The position numbers were made by a program, and so were the translations under genes. Below are positions 1 to 8,608 of a DNA stretch of 64,000 bases, one piece after another. The notes beneath the pieces were generated by a model. It searched no databases. It saw only the letters and a list, made by a program, of their open reading frames with translations, and was not told the origin of the DNA. The stretch is from the NCBI GenBank assembly GCA_900188465.1, contig FZPE01000004.1, positions 124,001 through 188,000 of the forward strand, in the 5' to 3' direction. Every line of letters begins with the position of its first letter. Position 1 is the first letter of the stretch. The stretch comes from Micrococcales bacterium KH10 (GTDB lineage Bacteria > Actinomycetota > Actinomycetes > Actinomycetales > Cellulomonadaceae).

Positions 1-14
1 CGTCTTGGCCTGAA

Positions 15-452
15 TCAGTTGTAGCCGGGGTCGATCGCGTCGGGATCCTCGCCCAATAGTTGGGCGACTTGTTCGACGAGCACCGCACGCACCACTTCAA
101 GTACCTCGTCACAATCCTCACAGCGGTTCTCGATGGGCTTGCGATACAGCACAATGCGAGCCGGATGCCCGACTTGGGCAGGGAAGAGACGAGCGAGCGG
201 CACGCCGCCGCCTTCCCATGGCGCCGGGTCCGATGCCGGCACGTCCTCGACCGCGAACTCGGTGTGTCGTAGTTTCTTCTCCCAACGGGCCTCGATGCGC
301 TGCACGATGGAGAGCACCAGATCGTCGAATCGTTCTGATCTGGTTCGGTAGGCGGGTGTCGTTGCTGGGATGAGGAGCCCGCGCATGCCTCGTCCGCGTC
401 GATCGCGACGAGAGGTTCGTATGAACTCGGAGTGTGGGACGGGGCGGGACAT
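15..452 (-). CDS. Rv3259-like metallopeptidase-fold protein (actinobacterial branch)
   Basis: A 145-residue protein that resembles the actinobacterial branch of the zincin-like metallopeptidase family (PF06262). It has a basic N-terminus (RRDRRGRGMRG), a middle segment with the pattern VPLARLFPAQ...PARIVLYRKPIE, and a C-terminal helix VLVEQVAQLLGEDP. That helix sits where typical family members carry HExxH. Here the histidines are replaced (VEQVAQ), so zinc-dependent catalysis is doubtful. As I recall, streptomycete relatives carry the same VEQVAELLG variant, so this is a family trait and not a local mutation. The gene is divergent from the DUF3499 gene, the arrangement of Rv3259/Rv3258c. The molecular function is unknown. 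Confidence 0.8.
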   Translation of the reverse strand: MSRPVPHSEFIRTSRRDRRGRGMRGLLIPATTPAYRTRSERFDDLVLSIVQRIEARWEKKLRHTEFAVEDVPASDPAPWEGGGVPLARLFPAQVGHPARIVLYRKPIENRCEDCDEVLEVVRAVLVEQVAQLLGEDPDAIDPGYN

Positions 453-559
453 GAACTTATCGTAGACGCGTTCATGCTTGTGAGCGGTCCTGGGCGAGAT
501 GCCCGATTGTCGGCGTGTGCACCACTGCCATCGCGACCGGTCGCAGTACGGTCAGTGAT

Positions 560-955
560 GTGATCGTGACTCGGCCGTGTTCTAGGTCTGCCTGCGGCAG
601 ACCAGCTGTAGCAACGTTGACGTATGTCTATGCTGATTCGACAGCCGTGCTCGGCCCGTTAGCGATGCACGCTGAACCGCATAGTTATGACCTGTGCGCG
701 CAGCACGCTGAGCGATTGACGGCGCCGCGGGGCTGGGAGGTCGTGCGGCTTGCGCTGCCTGAGCAGCCGGAGCCAAGCGTCGACGAGTTAGTGCCCTCCC
801 ATATGGCACGGCACTCGTCCGATGACCTGACCCGCGTGGTCGAAGCGGTCCGAGAACCCGTCGTACCTCGTCACAAGACGCCAGAACCGGCCGTGCAGAG
901 TTCGGAGATTTCACGACGAGGCCACCTTCGCATGCTCCGAGGTGACATTGTCTGA
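560..955 (+). CDS. DUF3499 family protein
   Basis: A small actinobacterial protein of unknown function. The signature segments are CSRSACGRPAVATLTYVYA followed by AVLGPLA..AEPHSYDLC and AERLTAPRGWEVVRL. Four cysteines (CxxxxC, then YDLC) and nearby histidines suggest a metal-binding knuckle. The C-terminus RRGHLRMLRG is also typical. The start is uncertain: an in-frame GTG at 515 would add 15 residues, and GTG codons at 560 and 566 lie closer to the conserved cysteines. No convincing ribosome site favours one of them. The stop codon overlaps the downstream zinc-ribbon gene by 14 nt, which suggests translational coupling. Confidence 0.85.
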   Translation: MIVTRPCSRSACGRPAVATLTYVYADSTAVLGPLAMHAEPHSYDLCAQHAERLTAPRGWEVVRLALPEQPEPSVDELVPSHMARHSSDDLTRVVEAVREPVVPRHKTPEPAVQSSEISRRGHLRMLRGDIV

Positions 956-1133
956 TTCCGCCGAGGTGTTGACTTGTCCGCAGTGCGGTGGACGGGACGT
1001 CACGACGATGCCGCTTCGCCTGACTGACGAGCGAGAGTTCACCTTCATCTCGTGCCACGAGTGTGAATCAAACCGCTGGATTGATGCCTCTGGTGCCGTA
1101 TGGACTCGTGCTGAGGTCTTTGACGCACCTTGA
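942..1133 (+). CDS. small zinc-ribbon protein
   Basis: A 63-residue protein with two cysteine pairs, CPQC at residues 12-15 and CHEC at about residues 38-41, separated by a beta-rich segment (VTTMPLRLTDEREFTFIS). This is the layout of a TFIIS-like zinc ribbon. The gene starts at GTG 942 (or TTG 948) inside the end of the DUF3499 gene and probably depends on its translation. The role is unknown. The acidic tail and lack of membrane segments suggest a cytoplasmic protein. Confidence 0.7.
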   Translation: MTLSDSAEVLTCPQCGGRDVTTMPLRLTDEREFTFISCHECESNRWIDASGAVWTRAEVFDAP

Positions 1134-1137
1134 CCGA

Positions 1138-1185
1138 CACGCCTGTGACAGGTGTGAAAATTGTGATTATTGTTACTATCGAGGC
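1138..1185 (+). promoter_or_regulatory. amidase promoter with four 9-bp tandem boxes
   Basis: Immediately before the amidase ATG lie four units of nine bases starting at 1144, 1153, 1162 and 1171: TGTGACAGG, TGTGAAAAT, TGTGATTAT, TGTTACTAT. The last unit contains an extended -10 (TG at 1171, TACTAT at 1174-1179) only 6 nt from ATG 1186, so the transcript is probably leaderless or nearly so. The first boxes also form part of a 19-bp near-palindrome (1138-1156). On the reverse strand the units read GTAAC, ATCAC, TTCAC, GTCAC, similar to published MtrA direct-repeat sites; that assignment is inference. Confidence 0.55.
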
Positions 1186-3762
1186 ATGCGTAAAGCGGTT
1201 GCTGCTTCCCTCGCCACGGTTCTTTCCATCGGTGCACTGAGTGTGCCAGTGGTGACTCACCACGCCTCGGATCCGACCCCGGTCGACCCGATCCGGCGCA
1301 CCATCGAGCTCACAGGGATCAGCGAGTCAGCACTCGTCGCCCCAGAAGCGCTCGATGCAGTCCCGGTCGGACTGTCGGACGTTGGCTCGGTAGGCCCGCG
1401 CACTGCGCGAGGAGAACTGGCCGCGCTGACCGATCCCATCGAAACCGATGAATTCTTGGTCACCGGTCTGACCTGGGACGCCGCTGACACGGTGGACGTC
1501 ACCGAGGTGGCAGCCCGCGTTCTCGAAGCCGGGCAGTGGTCGCCGTGGACCGAGCTTCCGGTGGCGGAATCCCCGGATCTCGAGGTGGCCAACGACGCCG
1601 AGCTCATGTCTGACGTGAGAGCGGGCACAGAGCCACTGACCACGGTGGGCGCACGGGGTATCCAGCTGCGGGTCTACACCGCCACCGGCTCGTTGCCCAA
1701 CGCATCGCACATCGAATTGATCGATCCAGGTTCGTCACCCGCTGATGAACTGGTTACTCGCGGCGGCTCTAGCGCCGTCGCTCAGGCATCCGACCAGCGA
1801 GATGTACTCAAACCCAAAGTGATCACCCGCGAAGAGTGGGGAGCGAACGAGAAGCTCGGCGGTCCCTGGGACACTCTGTCGAACGGTGTGACCTCGATCT
1901 ATATTCACCACACCGCTGGCACCAACAATTACAACGCCAATCAGGGCCCGGCATTGGTGCGCGGAATCTACTCGTACCACACCCAGTCGATGCGGTGGGC
2001 GGACATCGGCTACCAGTTCCTCGTCGACAAGTACGGCAATGTCTACCAGGGTCGCCGTACCGCCACGGTCGACACTCCCATCGGGGCGCAGACCGGCGGA
2101 TACAACACTGGAACCATCGGCGTCAGTGCACTGGGAAACTACGAGACCGCGCAAACCACTCCCGCATTGCTCGAGGCGATCACAGAAGTCGTGGCCTGGA
2201 AGGCCTACGAATATGAGATCGACCCGCTGGGCCAAACCACGCTGACAACAGGCTCCAGCTCGAAGAGCACCACCCGGGCACGCTCCGGGACGAAGGTGAA
2301 GGTCAACACCATTCAGGGGCATCGCGACACCAACTACACGGCGTGCCCGGGCAGGAACCTGTATTCGAAGCTGCCGGGCATTCGTCGCGATGCCGCAGAG
2401 CGGATCAATCAAGCAGCCGTGGATTACGGTTCATTCACCGACTCGCTGCCAGCACCCAAGCGCATCAAACCGAAGAAAAAGAAGATGCCGGTGCAGTGGA
2501 AGAAGACCGTGAAGTACTCGTGGAAGAAGGTCAAAGACGCCAGTGCTTACCAAGTGCTGGTGCAGAACTCGTCCAACAATCGCACCGGCCCACCAGCCAA
2601 CACCACCTGGTCGCTCTACACCACTGTGAAAAAGACCTCGGCAAAGGTCACCATCGCCAACGGCTCAACTCGCGTCATAGCAGTACGTGCGGTGGATTCC
2701 GCGGGCCGTCGCGGACCGATCAGGGTGCTGACCACCTCCAGCAGGCCGGTGCTGAAGAAACTGGTGTCCGCACCGAAGAAGCAATGGGCGGTGCAGAAGA
2801 AAAAGACGTTCGCCGGTGGCCAAGCACATCGTTCGAAGTCCAAGGGTGCCACGATGACCGTGCCGGGACTGTCCAACATTCGCTTCGTCACGTTGCGCAC
2901 GGTGCGCGGTCCGAAGGCGGGCAAGGTCAGCGTGTCCATCGGAGGGTGGAGCAAGACGGTCAACCTGAAGGCGAAGAAGAACAAACCCAAGGCAGTTGTC
3001 GTCGTCAAGCTCGACAAGAAACGTTCTGGGACCCTGCAGATCAAAACCACGACCACAAAGAAGGTGCGCATCTCGCGTGTGGGCGTCGGTTACCCCAAAC
3101 GCAAGAACCCCGGCGTTCGGGCGCTGGGGCCAGCTGCCAGCACACCGGTGATCGAGGCCACGGTGACGAGCGCGCATGCGGCTAGCCGCAGTGTCACGTG
3201 GCCAGCGGTTGCGGGTGCAGACGGCTATCTGGTGCTGTCGCGCACCATTGACGCGACGGCTGGCAGTTACAGCAACTGGCAGCGCACGACTACGTCTGGG
3301 CTGAGCGCGACGCTCTCGCTGCAGCCCGGACAGACGGGCGAAGTGGCGGTGTTGCCCGTGAGCGGGACGGCATTCCGACCTGCTGCCAATCCGGTTTCAC
3401 CGGCGCGGTCCCTGGATCTGAACTCGATCAGCCTCGGTGCCGGCTGGCAACTCGTTCAGTCAAGTGGGGTGCCGCCACGGGTGCTCACCTCAGATCCTGC
3501 CAGCAATGCGGTGGCAACAGTTGCAGCGGTCAGTAAGGTGCGCGGACTAGAACTGGGCGCAGTGACCGGTCCGGATCAAGGTGTCTTGATCATCGAAGCT
3601 GGCGGTGCGGAAGTAGCGCGGGTCGACCTGGGGACATACGCCGCTGGCAACACCACGGTTATCAAAGTGCCGTTCGGTGCCTCGACCGGTCAGGCGTTGA
3701 CCCTGCGCAGCGGTACGGGACAGAACGTGACGATCTCATCCCTGGCCTACATCCGCGGTTAG
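1186..3762 (+). CDS. secreted N-acetylmuramoyl-L-alanine amidase with lysine-rich C-terminal modules
   Basis: A peptidoglycan hydrolase (Amidase_2/PGRP fold) of 858 residues. The ATG at 1186 is followed by a signal peptide (MRKAVAASLATVLSIGALSV) and lies just after an extended -10, so it is preferred over earlier in-frame codons. The catalytic domain spans about residues 212-400: VITREEWGA, HHT at 241-243, YQFLVDKYGNVYQGR, and GHRDTNYTACPG, with His379 and Cys387 as the remaining probable zinc ligands. After residue 430 comes a long, strongly basic region (KRIKPKKKKMP, KKQWAVQKKKTF) that looks like beta-sandwich modules, then a Ser/Thr/Ala-rich end. The enzyme should cleave the MurNAc-L-Ala bond at the wall. 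The basic tail may hold it on an anionic polymer. Its stop overlaps the converging glycosyltransferase stop. Confidence 0.93.
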   Translation: MRKAVAASLATVLSIGALSVPVVTHHASDPTPVDPIRRTIELTGISESALVAPEALDAVPVGLSDVGSVGPRTARGELAALTDPIETDEFLVTGLTWDAADTVDVTEVAARVLEAGQWSPWTELPVAESPDLEVANDAELMSDVRAGTEPLTTVGARGIQLRVYTATGSLPNASHIELIDPGSSPADELVTRGGSSAVAQASDQRDVLKPKVITREEWGANEKLGGPWDTLSNGVTSIYIHHTAGTNNYNANQGPALVRGIYSYHTQSMRWADIGYQFLVDKYGNVYQGRRTATVDTPIGAQTGGYNTGTIGVSALGNYETAQTTPALLEAITEVVAWKAYEYEIDPLGQTTLTTGSSSKSTTRARSGTKVKVNTIQGHRDTNYTACPGRNLYSKLPGIRRDAAERINQAAVDYGSFTDSLPAPKRIKPKKKKMPVQWKKTVKYSWKKVKDASAYQVLVQNSSNNRTGPPANTTWSLYTTVKKTSAKVTIANGSTRVIAVRAVDSAGRRGPIRVLTTSSRPVLKKLVSAPKKQWAVQKKKTFAGGQAHRSKSKGATMTVPGLSNIRFVTLRTVRGPKAGKVSVSIGGWSKTVNLKAKKNKPKAVVVVKLDKKRSGTLQIKTTTTKKVRISRVGVGYPKRKNPGVRALGPAASTPVIEATVTSAHAASRSVTWPAVAGADGYLVLSRTIDATAGSYSNWQRTTTSGLSATLSLQPGQTGEVAVLPVSGTAFRPAANPVSPARSLDLNSISLGAGWQLVQSSGVPPRVLTSDPASNAVATVAAVSKVRGLELGAVTGPDQGVLIIEAGGAEVARVDLGTYAAGNTTVIKVPFGASTGQALTLRSGTGQNVTISSLAYIRG

Positions 3763-4850
3763 GAAGTCGTGACACGCGAAGTGTCGTCAGCCCCACCTGC
3801 GCCGGTCAAGAACCCGCGGAGGAAGCCGGTGCCCCAACTCACATGCATCGTTGGCAGCATGACAACGGTCGCGCACTTGTCGATGAAACGGCTGCCGCCC
3901 GCCTTGCTCAGCGCGCTGGCGAGGATCGTGACCGCATAGGCTGCGGAGCCCGCCCATAGCGGTCCCGTCAGGACCCACCACCAACCTGCGACGCCAGTGA
4001 ACAGCGCGGTCAGTCCTGCCGCGGCCGCCAACACCAGTGTGATGACCAGGACGGGGGGAGCGAAGTAGCGCAGCGATGCACGGCGTGGCGACCGCCGCGA
4101 CAGCTCGCCGCGCCACATGCCGGTCGCAAAGAACTGGCGGGCGATATCGCGAAACCTGCCGCGCGGCCGATAAGTCACACGCAACCCAGGGTCGAACCAT
4201 ACTCGGTAGCCGGCCTGGCGCAGTCGCAGATTGAATTCCCAATCCTCGCCTCGCTTGGTGGCCTCATCGAAAAGACCCACGGCGACCGCCGCGTCGCGTC
4301 GGAACACTCCGAGGTAGGCCGATTCCGCTTCGCCCGCAGCACCGCCCACGTGGTAGGCAGGACCGCCTAACCCGAGCCGACTGTTGTAGGCACGTGCGGC
4401 CGCCCGTTGCACCGTGGTCTCTCCCGCGGCGTGCATCACGCCGCCAACATTGGCAGCATCGTGAACGGTCAAGGTGCGCAGGGCGTCTACGACGTAGTTG
4501 TCAGACAGCTCGGTGTGCGCGTCGACTCGTACGATGACCGGGTGCTGACTGGCCTTGATCGCCGCATTGAGACCGGCAGAGATATTGGCAACAGGATTGT
4601 GGACGAGCCGAATGGCCGGGTTCGCCTGCGCGAGACGCTCGGCGATCTCGGTGGTGCCGTCGGTTGACGGGCCGAGGGCGAGCACGATCTCGCTGGCCGA
4701 CGGGGTGTTCTGGCGTTCGATGGATGCGACGGCTTTGGCAAGGTAGTCAGCCTCGTTGAGCACCGGCATGATAAAACTGACCGCCGCTTGGTCACTGCGG
4801 TCGTCCCGACTGCTTGCAGGCTGCTCGTGGCTATCGAACGCTGAGGTCAT
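3759..4850 (-). CDS. family 2 glycosyltransferase, membrane-anchored (ExoA-like)
   Basis: A processive-type GT2 enzyme. Near the N-terminus is VSFIMPVLNEADYL, then the nucleotide-sugar motif VRVDAHTELS (a DxD equivalent), a Gly-rich acceptor loop (GGPAYHVGGAAGE), GEDWEFNLRLRQAGY (the ED acid-base motif), and three or four C-terminal membrane segments. ATG 4850 is chosen because homology begins shortly after it; upstream in-frame codons encode only low-complexity sequence. It probably transfers a sugar to a lipid-linked or wall polymer on the cytoplasmic face. It is divergent from the first glycerophosphotransferase gene and lies in the wall-polymer block. The substrate cannot be read from the sequence. 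Confidence 0.88.
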   Translation of the reverse strand: MTSAFDSHEQPASSRDDRSDQAAVSFIMPVLNEADYLAKAVASIERQNTPSASEIVLALGPSTDGTTEIAERLAQANPAIRLVHNPVANISAGLNAAIKASQHPVIVRVDAHTELSDNYVVDALRTLTVHDAANVGGVMHAAGETTVQRAAARAYNSRLGLGGPAYHVGGAAGEAESAYLGVFRRDAAVAVGLFDEATKRGEDWEFNLRLRQAGYRVWFDPGLRVTYRPRGRFRDIARQFFATGMWRGELSRRSPRRASLRYFAPPVLVITLVLAAAAGLTALFTGVAGWWWVLTGPLWAGSAAYAVTILASALSKAGGSRFIDKCATVVMLPTMHVSWGTGFLRGFLTGAGGADDTSRVTTS

Positions 4851-4976
4851 GATGTTGGCAATTCGTCTCGGTGGCGGGTTCTGGCTCGATCTTAGGCGTA
4901 GATGCCCGCCTCCGACCGGTGGCGCCGCCGAAGTGGCGCTTAACCGCATGCATCTGTGACTGGTAAGGTGCGTGCC

Positions 4977-6230
4977 GTGTCGAAGTTTGAGTTTGGCCGG
5001 GGGAATCTAGGAAAAATCCTGGCTCTGCCGCTGTATGGGCTGGGCGCTATCGCGACCGCCCTCATTCCGCGCCGCCGAGATCACTGGGTCTTCGGTTCTG
5101 GCGTGGGAATCGGTGAGGGCGCTCTGCCCCTGTGGGAATACGCGAGGCAGTCGGACCCATCACGACGGTACACCTGGCTGGTGCGCAACCAAACTGACGC
5201 CGATCGGGCAGCCGAACTGGGCATCGAGGCGGTGCGCAAGAACTCATGGCGTGGCTGGTGGCTCACAGCCCGAGCAAAGGTGCTCGTCGTAACTCACGGT
5301 TTTGGCGATGTCAATCGTTACGCAACCGGCGGGGCATTTATCGTACAACTTTGGCATGGTATTCCGTACAAGAAGCTTCACCTTGATTCGCCTCAGGTTC
5401 TTCGCCTTCCTGGATTGGGATCAGGTGCGCTCGCCACGAGTCTGATGACACGCGCCTACCGAAGAGTCGGCAAGAAGATATCACTGTTCCCGGTCGCCTC
5501 GGATGAGGTCAAGCCACGTATCGTCTCTGCCTTTGCGATGAAGGACGAGCGGGTGGTGGTGACCGGCGATCCTCGTGATGACGTGCTGCTGGGCGGCGCG
5601 GACGAGGCCGAACAGCTGCGGGAGAAAGCGCGAACCGAACTTGCTGCAATCCTCGGTCAAGCAGTTGTACTAGGATCTAATGTTGTTTTGTACGCTCCGA
5701 CTTGGCGTGATGGACAAGTCGACCCAGCAGTTCCGAAACAGGGTGATTGGCGGGCGATTGCAGACGTCCTGGTCGAACATGACCTGACACTGCTGATTCG
5801 ATCTCATCCGCTGGGCAACGGCGATTACAACATCGGCGTGGACGTCAGTGATCGCATCGCGCTGTTCGATGCCACGACCGTTCCGGACCTGACTCCGATA
5901 CTTCCGTCAGTGGATTGCCTGGTGACCGATTTCTCCTCCACTGCCTACGATTTCGCGCTGTTACAGCGTCCCATGATTTTCTTCGCGCCCGATGCCGCTG
6001 AGTATCTCGCCAGACGCGGCGCCTACGAGCCGTGGTCCGCTTTGACTGGAGGCGTCCAAGTCACCGACTGGGACGGCGTGACGGAGTCACTCGCACGATT
6101 GGCGACGGACCCGTCCTATCGCGACGAACGGATAGCGCATTCCGTAGCGCTAGCGCACCGTTTCCATCATTTTCAGGACGGGAATAACACTCGTCGCGTC
6201 TATGAGGCGATTGTGTCGCGCCAAACCTGA
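4977..6230 (+). CDS. CDP-glycerol glycerophosphotransferase family protein (TagB/TagF-like), copy 1
   Basis: A protein of the Glyphos_transf family (PF04464), which polymerises or primes polyol-phosphate chains of teichoic acids. Visible signatures are VQLWHGIPYKKL, VTGDPRDDVLL, VVLYAPTWRDG, LLIRSHP, and VDCLVTDFSSTAYDFALLQRPMIFF (given here in part), i.e. the HGxPxKK, YAPTWR, RxHP and TDxSS elements of the family. The N-terminus has a short hydrophobic stretch consistent with membrane association. GTG 4977 follows AAGGTG at good spacing; GTG 4956 is an alternative. The 3' end overlaps the oppositely oriented second copy by 31 nt. It may add glycerol-phosphate or another alditol-phosphate; the donor is not determined. 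Confidence 0.88.
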   Translation: MSKFEFGRGNLGKILALPLYGLGAIATALIPRRRDHWVFGSGVGIGEGALPLWEYARQSDPSRRYTWLVRNQTDADRAAELGIEAVRKNSWRGWWLTARAKVLVVTHGFGDVNRYATGGAFIVQLWHGIPYKKLHLDSPQVLRLPGLGSGALATSLMTRAYRRVGKKISLFPVASDEVKPRIVSAFAMKDERVVVTGDPRDDVLLGGADEAEQLREKARTELAAILGQAVVLGSNVVLYAPTWRDGQVDPAVPKQGDWRAIADVLVEHDLTLLIRSHPLGNGDYNIGVDVSDRIALFDATTVPDLTPILPSVDCLVTDFSSTAYDFALLQRPMIFFAPDAAEYLARRGAYEPWSALTGGVQVTDWDGVTESLARLATDPSYRDERIAHSVALAHRFHHFQDGNNTRRVYEAIVSRQT

Positions 6231-7504
6231 GCGATGAGACGTCGGGAGGCCGCCCCGTCGTCCCACGTCGCGAACCGTTCCAAGAAGGCGGTGTAATCAT
6301 CGCTGTCACGTTGGCCAGGAGGGGGCGTAGCGGCCAGATCGGCATTGGTGCGAACCACCGGGCCTGGAAGTTCGGCGCTATCGAGATACAAGCCACGAGC
6401 GCTGCCCGCATAGTGATCGAGATCGGGCACATAAAAGTACATCGGCCGGCCGAGCAATGCGAAGTCGAAGAACACCGACGAGTAATCCGTGATCAGCGCA
6501 TCGGAGCTAAGCAGCAGGTCATTGACGTCAGGAATATGGGAGACGTCGATGACATACTCCCGCATCTCCTCGCCCAGGTGCGCAGTCATCAGATAGTGCG
6601 CCCGAAACGCAATGACGACATCGCGGCCCCAGGATTCGCGTAACTGTTCGAGGTCGAGTGAGACGTCATAGCCGTAACCACGTGCTGACGGCTTCACGGT
6701 ATCGCGCCAAGTCGGCGCGTACAGCACCACGGTTGCATCGAGGGGCAAACCGATCTGGTCGCGCAGCTGGTCGCGTAACCGCACCTGTTCGGGGCGTGGC
6801 AGCGAGGCCGCCGCCACCAGCCGATCATTGCGGGGGTTGCCGACTTCGCGCAGAATGTCGAGCTTTCCCAGCTCGTCCAAACTGAAAGCTGACGCGAAGA
6901 CGCGCGATGTGAAGGGGGACGAACTGAGCAGATGCGTCATCCGTTTGGCATCGTGCCGGTAGCGTCGGGCGAAGTCATGGCTCGAAACCTTGGCAGCATC
7001 CGCCGGAATGTCGCGTCCCAGTTTCTTGAGTGGGGTGCCGTGCCAGGTCTGGACATAGCGCTGCTGAGGTCGGCGGCGAATGTGCTCCGGCATGGTTGTC
7101 GAGGAAACCCACACGCCAGCGGCGCGCATCGCGCGACAGAACTCTCGTGAGCCGTAGCGCAGTGTGGTGGTGCGATCGTTGTCGATGAGCGGGGCGTCGG
7201 GGAGCGTGTGGGACGAGTCGCGCACCGCCCAGACGAAACGCAGCGAGCTGTGAGCGGGATCGCTGAGCAAATGCTCGTAGATCGCCAGCGGCGAGCCCGC
7301 GACGCTACGCCCGGAAAACGATGCGAAGACCACGAGATTCGGATCGGACCGCACCGGAAGCACGTTGTCGCGTAGCACCAGACGCGCATTGTTCCCCCCG
7401 GCCAGTATCCGTCGCACAACACGGTTGCGGCGTGACAGGCTGCCGAGACGGTTCCGAGCAACGCGCAGCGCACGGCGCAGTGAGGACGACACAGAAGGCA
7501 CCAT
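6200..7504 (-). CDS. CDP-glycerol glycerophosphotransferase family protein (TagF-like), copy 2
   Basis: A second Glyphos_transf enzyme of about 434 residues, clearly diverged from its neighbour but with the same elements: YVQTWHGTPLKKLG, EVGNPRNDRLV, VVLYAPTWRDT, VVIAFRAHYL, and DALITDYSSVFFDFALLGRP. The basic N-terminus (SSLRRALRVARNRLG) may act as a membrane anchor. The ORF runs open upstream to 7735, but that part overlaps the divergent exporter gene and is not family-like, so ATG 7504 is preferred. Two different enzymes usually mean one primes and one polymerises, or that two polyol-phosphates are used. Which does which cannot be told from the sequence. Confidence 0.87.
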   Translation of the reverse strand: MVPSVSSSLRRALRVARNRLGSLSRRNRVVRRILAGGNNARLVLRDNVLPVRSDPNLVVFASFSGRSVAGSPLAIYEHLLSDPAHSSLRFVWAVRDSSHTLPDAPLIDNDRTTTLRYGSREFCRAMRAAGVWVSSTTMPEHIRRRPQQRYVQTWHGTPLKKLGRDIPADAAKVSSHDFARRYRHDAKRMTHLLSSSPFTSRVFASAFSLDELGKLDILREVGNPRNDRLVAAASLPRPEQVRLRDQLRDQIGLPLDATVVLYAPTWRDTVKPSARGYGYDVSLDLEQLRESWGRDVVIAFRAHYLMTAHLGEEMREYVIDVSHIPDVNDLLLSSDALITDYSSVFFDFALLGRPMYFYVPDLDHYAGSARGLYLDSAELPGPVVRTNADLAATPPPGQRDSDDYTAFLERFATWDDGAASRRLIAQVWRDTIAS

Positions 7505-7645
7505 CAAAGCGTATGTCAGGTTACTGAGTGGCGGTTTTGTCTTGTAGGCTGCACTGAGCGCCTTTTCACGCGGCAGGCGCGGTAGCGTAGTTGGTGCAGA
7601 AAGCCATGTGCGGCGCACCCAGAACAGACAAGGACCGACCATACG

Positions 7646-8608
7646 GTGAAGCGTGACGTTCGTGCGGCGCGCAAACGAGCCCGCGTTGGCGGTGGGCAGT
7701 CGCGACAAGATCAGATCATCATCCCCGATGATCAACTGACCCCTGACGCGCTGGCGGCGCGCTACGGCCTCGCCCCGGTCGGGCGACGCCCTGCGCTGCT
7801 GCCTTATATCCGCGAGATCGTTCGATGGCTGCCGTTCACAGTGATGTTAGGCACCTCCAGGGCCGCGTCGAAGAACCGGAACTCGTACCTGGGGCAGATA
7901 TGGTCCTTCCTCAACCCGATCCTGAACTCACTGGTCTACGTGCTCGTTTTCGGGCTGCTGCTTGACGTTTCGCGTGGTGTCGACAATGTCATCGGGTTCA
8001 TCGTCGTCGGCACCTTCATGTACCGGTCCTTTAACGACGTCGTGCAAAATGGCGGACGATCCATCCGGCGTAACCAGAATCTGGTCAAGTCGCTGCCCTT
8101 CCCTCGGGCGGTGATGCCCATCGCCGCGGCGGTGTCAGAAGCGGTCATGCTGCTCCCTGAACTTCTGGTGATGCTGATCATCATCAAGGTGTCCAGTGCT
8201 ATCCCTAATATGACGCCGGTGATATGGGACTGGACCTTGATCCTGCTCATTCCCGCTGTGATCTTGCTCTACATCTTCAGCCTCGGTGTGGCGTTCATGG
8301 TCGCTCGCGTGATCAGCTTCATCCCAGACCTGGGCAACCTGCTGCCATTCTGCTTGCGACTGTTGATGTACACCTCCGGCGCCATCTTCCCAGTCTCTCG
8401 GTACTTCTCCAACGAGACGATCCAGAACATCCTGAGCTATCAACCGGTGGCGGTGATGCTGGACCTGGTGCGTCAAGTGACCTTGAGCGAGTCCACGATC
8501 CCGTTCACCTGGTCGCATTGGCTCTGGGCAACTGGATGGGCTGTCTCCTTCTTCACGATAGGTCTGGTCATCTTCTGGCGTGCGGAAGCGAGGTACGGCC
8601 GTGAGTGA
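7646..8608 (+). CDS. ABC transporter permease, wall-polymer exporter (TagG-like)
   Basis: A 320-residue ABC-2 type membrane protein. After a cytoplasmic N-terminus there are six predicted membrane segments (for example SLVYVLVFGLLLDV, VIGFIVVGTFMYRSF, and WTLILLIPAVILLYIFSLGVA in part). The pattern SFLNPILNSLVYVLVFG is typical of O-antigen and teichoic acid exporters. It starts at GTG 7646. The ATPase gene begins inside its last codons (8-nt overlap), so the two are translationally coupled. With the ATPase it should flip or export lipid-linked polymer made by the neighbouring transferases. Confidence 0.9.
   Translation: MKRDVRAARKRARVGGGQSRQDQIIIPDDQLTPDALAARYGLAPVGRRPALLPYIREIVRWLPFTVMLGTSRAASKNRNSYLGQIWSFLNPILNSLVYVLVFGLLLDVSRGVDNVIGFIVVGTFMYRSFNDVVQNGGRSIRRNQNLVKSLPFPRAVMPIAAAVSEAVMLLPELLVMLIIIKVSSAIPNMTPVIWDWTLILLIPAVILLYIFSLGVAFMVARVISFIPDLGNLLPFCLRLLMYTSGAIFPVSRYFSNETIQNILSYQPVAVMLDLVRQVTLSESTIPFTWSHWLWATGWAVSFFTIGLVIFWRAEARYGRE

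Noticed and set aside
2343-3185. A 280-codon alternative frame within the amidase gene
   Set aside because: It arises from the lysine codon-rich region; it lacks a ribosome site and any family signature.
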